Assembly (NCBI GenBank): GCA_021018995.1
Contig: CM037590.1
Coordinates: 68,853,597 to 68,917,596, forward strand
DNA: 64,000 bases
Direction of reading: 5' to 3'
DNA from: Chloranthus sessilifolius
Lineage: Eukaryota; Streptophyta; Magnoliopsida; Chloranthales; Chloranthaceae
Part shown: piece by piece, positions 20,716 through 32,827 of the stretch
Layout: the number at the start of each line of letters is the position of its first letter
Position numbering within the stretch: the first letter of the stretch is position 1
Notes under the pieces: model-generated
Database searches by the model: none
The model's input: the letters and a program-made list of their open reading frames with translations, nothing else
Told to the model about the DNA's origin: nothing
Translations under genes and position numbers: made by a program

Positions 20716-21203
20716 TATAGGTTGATGCAGCCAATCACGTTACGTCCAATGATAATATTATTATCATTAGACGTTCAATATAGGAATTCATGAGTCATCA
20801 CAAAAACGGCCCTAAAATCACGTTTGAGAGTGATGTGTGTCATGCAACTTTAGGTCTGCTCTTTTGGGATCTGTGCCACATTGATTTAAGAACTGCGGGT
20901 CTGACCATGAATCAAAATATCGTCCGATATCGATACGTATCGGATGTGAATGATACGGTACATTAAATGTACCGTATCGTTCATTAGTATTGCAGATACC
21001 GGACGATACATTCAATGCATCGTCCGGTACACTATTGTTCCAATACGTATCGTCAGATACATCCCGATTTTTTGATCGGACGATACGTACCATTTTTCCG
21101 ACATTTTGATCATTAAGTCTGACAGTACATTCGTGGTCTCAAGATCTAGTGTGGAGCATATTAAGATGAAAAATGATCTCCATCTTCTAATTTCAAGAGT
21201 TTA
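20716..21203. repeat. Degenerate MITE-derived spacer before compound B
   Basis: Contains the perfect palindrome AATGATAATATTATTATCATT near 20748-20768. Words such as 'ggccctaaaatcacgtttga.agtgatg' and 'gtggtctcaagatc' are shared with the MITE at 47394-47816. The MITE copy at 20906-21116 is nested within it. No gene. Confidence 0.5.
20906..21116 (+). mobile_element. 'GATACGGTACATT' MITE, copy 2
   Basis: Flanked by GTCTGAC at 20899-20905 and 21117-21123. Ends CATGAATCAAAAT and ATTTTGATCATTAA. It has the internal palindrome 'gatacggtacatt'/'aatgtaccgtatc' (about 20951-20978) and the pair 'accggacgatacattc'/'gcatcgtccggt'. Confidence 0.7.
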
Positions 21204-21636
21204 TGTAACAACCCAGATTTTTAGATTTTATTTTAACGGTGGTAGATGATGCACCACACTATGTACTGTGCTAACGCTCCACATCAGAATCGAAACCCAC
21301 CTTTTAAAATAGAAAATTTCTAATTTTTCCCATATCAAAATTAGACTCATTGCGAAGTGCTCGTCGATACGATTCCAACGATATATAATTTGACGATTTC
21401 TGACAAGAATATAAAAAGTTATACTCATTTTAACTAATCAAGCAAGTCAAAGGGTATAATTGTAATTTCGGGAGAGAAACACCAATTGGTTTGGTGCTTA
21501 TGCAAAACGCTGGAACGAAACCTTTTCTCAAGCTATCCAAGTTACGTATGAATTCTTATTCCGTGTAAAAATCTCCTATCCTATTAAATCTCCTACGAAA
21601 AGTGTTAATTAGAGTTGACCTAAAATTTCATACCAT

Positions 21637-21644
21637 TATAAATA
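21637..21644 (+). promoter_or_regulatory. LTR promoter TATA box (B1)
   Basis: TATAAATA, repeated exactly at 29860-29867 and 37991-37998 and, inverted, at 51445-51452 in the solo LTR. A start of transcription about 30 bases downstream would give a short exon 1 before the donor at 21771. Confidence 0.6.
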
Positions 21645-21770
21645 AAACTTTAAAAGCTCTCTCCTCTGAATAATAAGAAATTATTCTCTCGAGACTTAGA
21701 GGAGCCGATGCCTTGGGAATCGACCTTTTCAACCCGAATCGCCGTTGATCTTCCGTTCACGCTTCAAGAG

Positions 21771-24033
21771 GTGGGTACCTATCAATCCATCTTATTCTTC
21801 TCAGATCCCGTCGCATAGGATGCGTTCGATCACAAGATCGACGATTTAAAAATCTTATTTAAACCCAAATATCTCATAAATTAATAGATCTATATATTTA
21901 ATATATGCTTTCCCTTGAAAGTTATATATTTTGTAAATTGGGTTTATATGTTATTTCTCTTTTCTTTTCAAAAATTCCTTTTGTTTGAGCCATTAATATT
22001 CTACCTTATATTAGGTCTGTATATTTAATATGTTTACTTCTTCTTTTATGTCTGTAAAATTAATTAAATTTTAATACTTATAAATTTGATAGATTGACTT
22101 AATTGACATAATATCATATTGATATTATTTATTTCTAAATCTATAGTATAAATTTATCCTTCTACTAAGACTATAATAATATATATTATTGTTGCAAGTT
22201 TATATTATTATTTATTTAAAATTAATTAAGCCCAAAAAATTTAATTATATTTTTATTTTATTTAAATAAATAATAGATTGCACCAACTTAAAGTTTTGGG
22301 TCCGAACTTGCATTTCGAACCCGAATTCACGTCCATGAACCCGACCTCGCGACCATTGATGCACTGTCTCGGTATTTTGGCCATAACTTTTACTTGACCT
22401 CGGATTAATGCAATTCTTGTGGCATTAAAAGAAGAGCAATGAGCTTTACAACTTTGTGTGAAATAGCCATTTCACGAATCTGACTCTTTAAAGGTCAAAA
22501 TAGAGCAACAAGTCGGGTTCAATTTTAAATAAATCAAGGCTATTCGAATTTAAGATTATTTTCTAATTCTCATGACCAAAGTTCCTGTATATATTATATT
22601 GTAAGGTCTTTCGATCGATGGTCATGATAAATCATAACTTAATAAGTATAAATATTATTTAATTTAATTATCTAATTATTATATATATATATCAATTTTA
22701 TCGCTTCAACGCGACCTCTTCGATAATACAAAGTGTTAGAACTTCGATGTCTTTATGAAATCGAACTCTGACTTTTACGATTATCGGAATCACACTATAA
22801 CTCTATTCTATAATTATATTGGTGGTATGTAAATAAACATAAATATAAGCATAATCAGAATTTAAGTATAAATCGTTCTGTATGTGTGATACTTTTGTAT
22901 TTGCAACTTAATCAATTTATACGAGTTAAGAATATGTTAGATCATGAGTACGAGAGTGCATGAGATCATGCCTACGCTTGGGCGTGGTGATTCGCCGAGA
23001 TGGTATCGAAGCGAGGAATACACCGTATTCACATGCCTTACAACTCATGGTGGAATGGGACCCATGACGAGTCGAGTGAGTGTGAATTCAGTGTAACTTC
23101 AGCATTGGCATATCTGATGATCCTATCACCCGAGTTTTATCGAGAGGATAAGATATGAGATATGATATGAGAATCGGGCGTTGGGCCTTTAGCTGTGGTA
23201 AGGTTTCTTTTACGGTCACGTGAAACTCAGAATATTGGCGTCCATGTACGGATGCAACCCCTCTATGGTAGTATAAACTATCACATCGAAGTACATCCAA
23301 AGTTACTACGAACCTTTTTCTTGGGTAGCGTGAATTAGGAAGGTTGCCTCACTATAGTTTGTCATAGGATTAAGTGTAAGAGTATGATAAGATATGAGTA
23401 TGAGATAAGATAAGTTATGAATCTGATACGATAATAAGACATGTTGTGTAGGCCAAAGAAAAGATAAAGAACTTAAGTCTCAGACGTCTGCTTCCTGCGT
23501 AGCCACCGTAAGGGCAACAACGTCTTTCACCAAGACGGATCTCGGGAGAGATTATGAGTATGAGTGAGTTATGAGTGAGTTTGGCCATTATGTCTCCCCA
23601 TTGGGTGGTGGAGTATGAGTATGACACGAGGCGTTATAATATGGTGGTATGATACTATGTTGACCCTCCCATAGTAGCTCGGCGACGTACGCATGTGTCG
23701 TTTAGGATTTCACTAGTATGTTAGTTACGCTCATGCGATGTACAGACGTATGTGCGAGAATGATAATAAGACATGATATAATATGTTATGAGATATGGTA
23801 AGGCACGTTAGGATATGAGTGTTTAGATCATGGTCTTGCATTTATGATATGATATGAGTTTTACGATATGCACGTGATTTTGTCTTCCTTTTGTTATCTG
23901 CTTTGAGATATTATGTTTATCACTCACAAGATGCACCCACAATGCACCTGAGTAGTATGGGGTGGATTGGTGGTGTATCCACTGAGTTTACGTGATCGAG
24001 TAAACTCATCCCACGATAATCTAACAGTTGCAG
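21771..24033 (+). other. Putative LTR-resident intron (family B)
   Basis: Donor GAG|GTGGGT and acceptor TTGCAG|GT, the latter with a branch-like 'tctaac' 12 bases upstream. It parallels the LTR intron of family A. The same sites are present in the other B LTRs. An ATG at 21708 opens 21 codons up to the donor. That frame meets the acidic exon in frame only if the weaker GTGG|GTACC site (21774/21775) is used, so the coding first exon is uncertain. Confidence 0.45.
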
Positions 24034-24191
24034 GTGATTACGCTGGTGGAGTAGACGCTGGCCATCTAGATCTCGCCGACGCTGATTTCATTGATTCCGC
24101 GGGCGTTGAGTACCAGGAGCCTTTGGAGGGCGACGCTGCCGGTTATCAGGAGGACTACGGTGCTAATCTTGATTCGAGTGCCAGTTACTGA
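24034..24191 (+). CDS. Acidic tail exon in LTR B1
   Basis: 158 nt from the acceptor to TGA (24189-24191). About 52 residues rich in Asp, Glu, Gly, Ala and Tyr, ending in residues SSASY. Copies with the same length and phase lie at 15274-15431, 32273-32430, 40382-40539 and 48879-49036 (minus; the last has an in-frame TAG). Composition resembles an acidic activation-type tail; the role is unknown. Confidence 0.45.
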
Positions 24192-24498
24192 TCATTGTGG
24201 ACTTGGTATTGAGTTTTATTGATACTAGTACTACGGATTTTATAGTTTATTTTATCGGATTTGTCTCCGACTGGATTTACATTTTATTGGTGGATTATGA
24301 TTTTATTACACTTATTCAGCATTTATGATTATTTTATATTCCACTTTGGTATGTTGGCTTTCACGGATTTCGTGGAACCATTATTGCACGAGAACTCTGA
24401 TTAGGTGTATGTCCGCTTAGCATATCCGGGATATGTGCGGGTCATAACTCGGAATTCTAGGCCCTCGGGATGGGGTAGAATTTCGGGTCGTGACAGAG

Positions 24499-24510
24499 TG
24501 GTATCAGAGC
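24499..24510 (+). other. Primer-binding site, iMet tRNA (B1)
   Basis: TGGTATCAGAGC three bases after the LTR end, a perfect plant initiator-Met primer match. Confidence 0.9.
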
Positions 24511-24590
24511 AACAGGCTTTACTTTCTGTGGACTCTGGGATTTAAGTTAGTACGAGTTCTAAATCCTTGAAATTTTGAAACAGGATTACA

Positions 24591-25930
24591 ATGGCACCGC
24601 GAAGAAATGGTGAGGGATCTTCATCCCAAGGAGATGAAAGTGAAATAGCGCGTATGTTACGTGAGTTGACAATTAGCATAGCAAAGATGTGGCCCGATTG
24701 AATGAGGCCCATCAAAGAAGCGCCAGATTGATCCAAGGGTTCAACCAGCAGCTGGAACAGCAGACCAAAACTTATCAGGACCTGATTGCCCAGCAACTGA
24801 ATCGAACAATCCTGCCAACCGATGTCCGGGTACACCCCCACCAACGGCTCGGTTTGATAACTATTATAACGGATATGTGACTTTCTCCAGGGCTCGACCT
24901 CCGCACTTCCACGGACAGTTGGATCCTGATACCGCTGACGATTGGATTACACAAATAGAGAAAATTTTCAAAGTCTCTACTCCAGCAGAAAATGAGAAAG
25001 TGCCTTGGGCCGTGATGTGCTTGCAAGGCGATGCACAAAATTGGTGGACATCAAAAGATTAGCGAGGGAAGAAGAAGAACCTTTGGACTTGGCGTGATTC
25101 GGAAGTATTTTATAACATATTCTTTACCGATGCCACCAAGACTCAGAAAAAGAGCGAGTTCTTAGCACTACAGCAAGGAAATCTATCCGTGACTGAGTAC
25201 GAGGCGAAGTTCGATCGACTCTCCCGATTCGCCTCCATGTTGGTATCAGATGAAGCTGAAAAGTGTTACCATTTTCAGAAGGGGCTCAATCCCGTTATCA
25301 GGAGCAAAATTGCAGCAATGAAAATTTCCACCTATGGAGAGCTTGTAGAACGAGCTCATATCCAAGAGCAAGAAAATGGAGAACTACGCGCTCAGCATGT
25401 AGCCCGTCTAACAACTCAGAGGGGTAAACCAAATCATGAAGGCTTTTCGTCCCTTACTCCGAGAGCACCTCATTCTAGATTTGCACCGGTACAGAGACAG
25501 CAGCGCTTCGCACCGTACCCTCAAACTCGTCCAGTTCAGAGAGTCGCTCCCGCATCCGGTTACCAGAGAGTCGCACCATCGTCAGGTTACACCCACCCTG
25601 GGGCGACTACAACCCCAGCTGATCAGAGAGGTGTTATATCTACGGCACACCCCAAGAATGCTCCAGCTAACACCCAGCAGAAACCTTACTTTGTTCCGTA
25701 CCAACCTTGTACCAAGTGCGGCAAGAAACATAAACCGGGTGAGTGTTTGTTATACTCAAGTGTGTGTTTCCGATGTAAGAAGCCAGGACACTTTATTCGT
25801 GACTGCCCAGAGCGAGACCCAGCCGCAGATATTTATTTTAGAGGTCAGCAACAATCGCAACAACCTCGGTAGCGATGGTCGAGTTTTATATGTCTCGAGG
25901 ACGCTTTAGCTACCGATGAGGTCGTTCAGG
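24591..25930 (+). pseudogene. gag: Gag of B, first copy
   Basis: Starts MAPRRNGEGSSSQGDE. Gag core 'RPPHFHGQLDPDTADDWITQ' (about 24897), then 'QKKSEFLALQQGNLSVTEYE'. The zinc-knuckle part has CTKCGKKHKPGEC and CFRCKKPGHFIRDC (about 25767-25808). Relative to the second copy it has several small deletions and frame breaks, near 24650, 24800, 25055-25110 and 25870. It ends at the donor CAGG|GTATGA. Confidence 0.85.
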
Positions 25931-26082
25931 GTATGAATTTTTCCTTGTCTAATTTTCTTTAAGCTTTACTCCCTCATGATTGCTTTTATAACTTATTCTG
26001 TGCATGAGTTTAATCTATTATTTTCTTGAGAATGTTATGCCATGTATAACTTAGATCACATATAAATCCTTGTGTAATTCAG
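25931..26082 (+). other. Intron between Gag and protease (B, copy 1)
   Basis: 152 bp, donor CAGG|GTATGA and acceptor TGTAATTCAG|GA. AT- and T-rich with several stops. Splicing joins VVQG to TIKVF through a split Gly codon (phase 1), the usual chromovirus reading into the protease. Confidence 0.7.
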
Positions 26083-29000
26083 GAACTATAAAAGTTTTTA
26101 GACCTGTCGATTTGTCCAGTTGTCATGCTTGGGTCTTGATCTGGATCGCCCTACTCTTTGATTACACCGAGTTTTGTTTCTGAAATCGGAGCTAAGCCCG
26201 TATCGATGGATAGTACACTTGCGATTTCTACGCCGTCAGGGGAAGTGATGATGGCATCTAAAGTTTGTAAAGCTACGGTCCTAGTAGTTGGAACACATGA
26301 GTTACTCGCAGATCTTGTGGTACTCGGATTCCAAGACTTCGATATAATCCTCGGCATGGATTGGTTGGCGGCTTATCATGCCTCAGTTGATTGCTTTTCT
26401 AAAGTAGTCACCTTCCCAAATCCGATTGGGAGCCCTTCGCTCAAATTCGCAGGTATTAAAAGGAGGAGCAGCCCTACTTGCTACACTTGACGGTGAACGT
26501 GATGAGAAAGCGGACCCTGGATATTCCTATAGTTGGGGAGTTCGTCGATGTCTTCCTAAGATTTACCTGGACTCCCACCTGACGGAGAAGTAGAGTTCAA
26601 GATTGATCTCGCGCCCGGTACCTTGCCGATTGCGAAAGTCCCGTACCGAATGGCACCAGCAGAACTGAAGGAGTTAGAGATTCAGTTGCGTGAGCTATCT
26701 GATAAGGGATTTATCCGCCGTAGTGAATCACCATGGAGAGCGCCGGTCTTATTCGTAAAGAAGAAAGATGGTTCGATGAGACTTTGTATCGACTACCGAC
26801 ACCAATAATAATACCGTGAAGAATCGATACCCTCTTCCTCGTGATCGATGACCTATTTGATCGACTCTGTATGCGCTACTTACTTTTCAAAGATAGATCT
26901 CAGGTCCGGTTATCATCAGTTGAAAGTTAGAGCAGAAGATATTCCCAAGACTGCTTTTGGAACAAGGCATGGACACTACGAGTTCCTCGTTATGCCTTTT
27001 GGGCTCACAAACGCGCCTGCCGTGTTTATGGACCTAATGAACCGCGTATTCAGGGAGTTTCTTGACAAGTTTGTCGTTGTATTTATCGATGATGTTCTCA
27101 TTTATTCTCGCACGAAAGAAGCTCATAAGAACCACCTTCAGATTGTGTAGGACTCTTCGTGAGCATGATTGTGCTGAAATTGAGTAAGTGTGAGTTTTGG
27201 CTCGAGAAGGTATCTTTCTTGGGTCACGTGATTTCTGCCGCGGGGATTTCCGTAGATCCATCGAAAGTTGAAGCTGTTGCGAATTGGCAAACACCTAAGA
27301 ATGTCACCGAAGTGAGGAGTTTTCTCGGCTTAGCCGGATATTATCGTAAATTTGTAGAAGGATTCTCTCGTTTGGCACTTCCGCTCACTATGCTAACCCG
27401 CAAGAACAACAAATTTGTGTGGACCGATCAGTGTGAGCAGAACTTTAATCTATTGAAGCAGAAACTCACGACAGCTCCCATTCTCACGTTACCTTCTGGA
27501 CCCGGTGATTATGAAGTCTACACAGATGCTTCGCGCCAGGGACTTGGATGTTTGTTAGAGCAGCGTAAGAGAGCCATTGCCTACGGCTCAAGACAGTTGA
27601 AGCCGCATGAGAAGAATTATCCGGTTCATGACCTTGAGTTGGCCGCAGTCATCTTTGCACTTAAGATTTGGCGGCATTATCTATACGGTGAGACTTTCAA
27701 AATTTTTACGGACCACAAGAGTCTCAAATACTTATTTTCTCAGAAAGATCTTAATTTGAGACAGAGACGTTGGATGGAATACATGAAGGACTATGATTGT
27801 TCCATTAATTACCATCCGGGTAAAGCAAATGTAGTTGCTGATGCTCTAAGTCGAAAATCTTCAGGACTGCTAGCACGTCTAAAGGCTTGGAAGCCGCTCG
27901 ATGAGATTGCTCAGTTGGATCTGCGACTTGACAAAATTGGTGAGGGAGTATACCTAGCAAGTATGATGGTCAAGCCTTCCTTTGTTGGTCGTATCAGAAA
28001 TGGCCAATCCTTAGATCCCGAAATTTTGAAGATTAAGGGACAGTTAGCCGAGGGCCCTAAACCAGATTTCTCTATACGATTTGACGGGACCCTCCTTTTC
28101 CGAGATAGATTGTATGTCCCCGATGTTGAAATATTGCGGAACGAAATTCTCGAGGAGGCACACAAATCTGGATATTCGGTGCACCCAGGAAGCACAAAAA
28201 TGTACCGGAATATTCGAAACTATTATTGGTGGCCAAATATGAAGAGAGAAATTGCCGAATACGTCTCCAGGTGTTTAGTATGCCAACAGTGAAAGGGGTC
28301 TTTTACTTTCTTACCGATTCCAGTGGAAGTGGGAAAACATCTCTATGGATTTCATAGTCGGACTCCTAGAACTTCAAGGAAGCACAACGCCATCCGGGTT
28401 ATTGTGGACCGATTGACTAAGTCAAGACTTTCTACCTTTTAAGATTACAGATAGTGGGAGACAAACTGGCTGAGACGTATCTGAAGGAAATAGTCAAGCT
28501 TCACGGGGTTCCTGTGAGCATTGTGTCGGACAGAGACACAAAATTCACTTCTGATCATTGGAAGAAATTTCAGGAAGCAATGGGCACGAGACTCGACTTC
28601 AGTACAGCCTTCCATCCAGAGACCGATGGTCAAACTGAAAGAGTTAATCAGATCGTAGAAGACATGCTTCGAGCCTGCATGTTAGACTTCCGAGGTAATT
28701 GGGATGATCACGTCCCTTTGATTGAGTTTTCTTATAACAATAGCTTTCAGGCAAGCATCGGGATGTCACCTTTCGAAGCTCTTTATGGCCGAAGTTGTAG
28801 GACGCCTCTTTGTTGGGACGAGGTTGGTGAAAGAAAGATGCTTGGGCCGGAACTCATAGAAACCACAACCGAGAAGATTAGAGTTATCCGTCAGAGATTG
28901 AAAGAAGCTCAAGACCGTCAGAAAGCCTACGCCGACAGTAGAAGACGCTTGATAGAATTTGAGGTTGGTGATTTGGTTTTCATTCGGGTGTCACCAACTA

Positions 29001-29391
29001 AGGGAATCATGCGTTTTGGAATGCGGGGAAAACTAAGTCCAAGATACGTGGGACCTTTCATTATCACAGATCGCATCGGTGAGGTAGCATACCGAATTTC
29101 ACTTCCGAGACACTTTGCTTCAGATCCACAATGTGTTTCATGTGTCTATGTTCGCAAATATTTGCCCGATCCATCTCACGTCCTTGATATCGAGCCGATC
29201 AAGTCAGAGATGATCTGACCATCATAGAGAAGCCAGTTGGTATCGTAGATCGGAAGGAGCAGCTCATTAAGGGTAAATCTGTTCGCTTCGTCAAAGTGCA
29301 GTGGCAACATCATTCACCGAATGAAGCTACTTGGGAACGAGAAGCCGAGACTTTGGAGAAGTACCCCGACCTCATCGCTTCATGTACGTAA
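26083..29391 (+). pseudogene. pol: Pol of B, first copy
   Basis: Protease: the active-site DSGST is lost to a small deletion near 26140, but 'DIILGMDWLAAYHASVDC' is kept. RT: '[11 protein letters not shown]', '[17 protein letters not shown]' and catalytic FIDD at about 27083. One long frame (27159-28292) covers the RT end, RNase H ('[13 protein letters not shown]') and the integrase zinc-binding region ending 'CLVCQQ'. The integrase core is broken at 28290-28450 and then runs 28454-29218 with 'VSDRDTKF', 'TDGQTERVNQIVEDM' and the C-terminal domain. The chromodomain is in a shifted frame (about 29240-29391, 'WQHHSPNEATWEREAETLEK'), stop TAA at 29389. Most lesions are 1-6-bp indels. Confidence 0.88.
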
Positions 29392-29412
29392 TTTTCGAGG
29401 ACGAAAATATTA

Positions 29413-29426
29413 TAAGGGGGAGAGAA
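29413..29426 (+). other. Polypurine tract (B, copy 1)
   Basis: 'taagggggagagaa' ends at the LTR start 29427. The equivalent in copy 2 is 37557-37570. Confidence 0.75.
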
Positions 29427-32400
29427 TGTAACAACCCAGATTTTTAGATTTTATTTTAACGGTGGTAGATGATGCACCACACTATGTACTGTGCTAACGC
29501 TCCACATCAGAATCGAAACCCACCTTTTAAAATAGAAAATTTCTAATTTTTCCCATATCAAAATTAGACTCATTGCGAAGTGCTCGTCGATACGATTCCA
29601 ACGATATATAATTTGACGATTTCTGACAAGAATATAAAAAGTTATACTCATTTTAACTAATCAAGCAAGTCAAAGGGTATAATTGTAATTTCGGGAGAGA
29701 AACACCAATTGGTTTGGTGCTTATGCAAAACGCTGGAACGAAACCTTTTCTCAAGCTATCCAAGTTACGTATGAATTCTTATTCCGTGTAAAAATCTCCT
29801 ATCCTATTAAATCTCCTACGAAAAGTGTTAATTAGAGTTGACCTAAAATTTCATACCATTATAAATAAAACTTTAAAAGCTCTCTCCTCTCAATAATAAG
29901 AAATTATTCTCTCTCGAGACTTAGAGGAGCCGATGCCTTGGGAATCGACCTTTTCAACCCGAATCGCCGTTGATCTTCCGTTCACGCTTCAAGAGGTGGG
30001 TACCTATCAATCCATCTTATTCTTCTCAGATCCCGTCGCATAGGATGCGTTCGATCGCGCATCGACGGATTTAAAAATCTTATTTAAACCCAAATATCTC
30101 ATAAATTAATAGATCTATATATTTAATATATGCTTTCCCTTGAAAGTTATATATTTTGTAAATTGGGTTTATATGTTATTTCTCTTTTCTTTTCAAAAAT
30201 TCCTTTTGTTTGAGCCATTAATATTCTACCTTATATTAGGTCTGTATATTTAATATGTTTACTTCTTCTTTTATGTCTGTAAAATTAATTAAATTTTAAT
30301 ACTTATAAATTTGATAGATTGACTTAATTGACATAATATCATATTGATATTATTTATTTCTAAATCTATATAGTATAAATTTATCCTTCTACTAAGACTA
30401 TAATAATATATATTATTGTTGCAAGTTTATATTATTATTTATTTAAAATTAATTAAGCCCAAAAAATTTAATTATATTTTTATTTTATTTAAATAAATAA
30501 TAGATTGCACCAACTTAAAGTTTCGGGTCCGAACTTATGCGACTTAACCCGAATTCACGTCCATGAACCCGACCTCGCGACCATTGATGCACTGTCTCGG
30601 TATTTTGGCCATAACTTTTACTTCGACCTCGGATTAATGCAATTCTTGTGGCATTAAAAGAAGACAATGAGCTTTACAACTTTGTGTGAAATAGCCATTT
30701 CACGAATCGACTCTTTAAAGGTCAAAATAGAGCAACAAGTCGGGTTCAATTTTAAATAAATCAAGGCTATTCGAATTTAAGATTATTTTCTAATTCTCAT
30801 GACCAAAGTTCCCGTGATATATTATATTGTAAGGTCTTTCGATCGATGGTCATGATAAATCATAACTTAATAAGTATAAATATTATTTAATTTAATTATC
30901 TAATTATTATATATATATCAATTTCAACGCTAATGACCTCTTCGATAATACAAAGTGTTAGAACTTCGATGTCTTTATGAAATCGAACTCGACTTTACGA
31001 TTATCAAATCACACTTATAACTCTATTCTATAATTATATTGGTGTGTATGTAAATAAACATAAATATAAGCATAATCGTAATTTAAGTATAAATCGCTCA
31101 GATGTGTGATACTTTTGTATTTGCAACTTAATCAATTTATACTGAGTTAAGAATATGTTAGATCATGAGTACGAGAGTGCATGAGATCATGCCTACGCTT
31201 GGGCGTGGTGATTCGCCGAGATGGTATCGAAGCGAGGAATACACCGTATTCACATGCCTTACAACTCATGGTGGAATGGGACCCATGACGAGTCGGGTGA
31301 GTGTGAATTCAGTGTAACTTCGTACACGGTGGCATATACAGTGATCCTATCACCCCGAGTTTTAATACGAGAGGATAAGATATGAGATATGATATGAGAA
31401 TCGGGCGTTGGGCCTTTAGCTGTGGTAAGGTTTCTTTTACGGTCACGTGAAACTCAGAATATTGGCGTCCATGTACGGATGCAACCCCTCTATGGTAGTA
31501 TAAACTATCACACGAAGTACATCCAGGTTACTACGGAACCTTTTTCTTGGGAAGCGTGAATTAGGAAGGTTGCCTCACTATAGTTTGTCATAGGATTAAG
31601 TGTAAGAGTATGATAAGATATGAGTATGAGATAAGATAAGTTATGATACGAGTACGATAATAAGACATCGCTGTGTAGGCCAGCAAAAGATAAAGAACTT
31701 AAGTCTCTGTACGTGCCGTTCCTTGCGTAGCCACCGTAAGGGCAACAACGTCTTTCAGCCAAGACGGATCTCTGGGAGAGATTATGAGTATGAGTGAGTT
31801 ATGAGTGAGTTTGGCCATTATGTCTCCCCATTGGCTGGGTGGTGGAGTATGAGTATGACACGAGGGCGTTATAATATGGTGGTATGATACTATGTTGACC
31901 CTCCCATAGTAGCTCGAGCAGCGACTCTGGCACAGGTCGTTTAGGATTTCACTAGTATGTTAGTTACGCTCATGCGATGTACAGACGTATGTGCGAGAAT
32001 GATAATAAGACATGATATAATATGTTATGAGATATGGTAAGGCACGTTAGGATATGAGTGTTTAGATCATGGTCTTGCATTTATGATATGATATGAGTTT
32101 TACGATATGCACGTGATTTTGTCTTCCTTTTGTTATCTGCTTTGAGATATTATGTTTATCACTCACAAGATGCACCCACAATGCACCTGAGTAGTATGGG
32201 GTGGATTGGTGGTGTATCCACTGAGTTTACGTGACTGAGTAAACTCATCCCACGATAATCTAACAGTTGCAGGTGATTACGCTGGTGGAGTAGACGCTGG
32301 CCATCTAGATCTCGCCGACGCTGATTTCATTGATTCCGCGGGCGTTGAGTACCAGGAGCCTTTGGAGGGCGACGCTGCCGGTTATCAGGAGGACTACGGT

Positions 32401-32732
32401 GCTAATCTTGATTCGAGTGCCAGTTACTGATCATTGTGGACTTGGTATTGAGTTTTATTGATACTAGTACTACGGATTTTATAGTTTATTTTATCGGATT
32501 TGTCTCCGACTGGATTTACATTTTATTGGTGGATTATGATTTTATTACACTTATTCAGCATTTATGATTATTTTATATTCCACTTTGGTATGTTGGCTTT
32601 CACGGATTTCGTGGAACCATTATTGCACGAGAACTCTGATTAGGTGTATGTCCGCTTAGCATATCCGGGATATAAAGTGTCATAACTCTAATTCTAGGCC
32701 CTCGGGATGGGGTAGAATTTCGGGTCGTGACA
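29427..32732 (+). repeat. LTR B2 (middle, shared)
   Basis: 3306 bp. It serves as the 3' LTR of the first internal region and the 5' LTR of the second. TATA 29860-29867. Its acidic exon is listed separately. Nearly identical to LTR B1 outside scattered indels at GC-rich words. Confidence 0.92.
32273..32430 (+). CDS. Acidic tail exon in LTR B2
   Basis: Same 158-nt frame as in LTR B1, ending TGA (32428-32430). Confidence 0.45.
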
Positions 32733-32735
32733 GAG

Positions 32736-32747
32736 TGGTATCAGAGC
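32736..32747 (+). other. Primer-binding site, iMet tRNA (B2)
   Basis: TGGTATCAGAGC after the middle LTR, so the second internal region has its own priming site. Confidence 0.9.
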
Positions 32748-32827
32748 AACAGGCTTTACTTTCTGTGGACTCTGGGATTTAAGTTAGTATGAGTTCTAAA
32801 TCCTTGAAATTTTGAAACAGGATTACA

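Larger units (their letters stand above)
21204..24495 (+). repeat. LTR B1 (left)
   Basis: 3292 bp from TGTAACAACCC to GGGTCGTGACA. TATA box TATAAATA at 21637-21644, a probable first exon of about 100 nt, donor CAAGAG|GTGGGT at 21770/21771, and acceptor 'acagttgcag|gt' at 24033/24034. A 9-bp stem TCATGACCA/TGGTCATGA (22570-22578 and 22619-22627) encloses a 40-base loop. Confidence 0.93.

Noticed and set aside
21228..21428. 66-codon minus-strand frame recurring in the B LTRs
   Set aside because: Recurs because the LTRs are copies. In LTR B3 (37588) it is altered at the end, and there is no supporting promoter on that strand.
24542..25038. Minus-strand frames opposite Gag of B
   Set aside because: Shadows of the Gag codons; the same pattern appears opposite copy 2.
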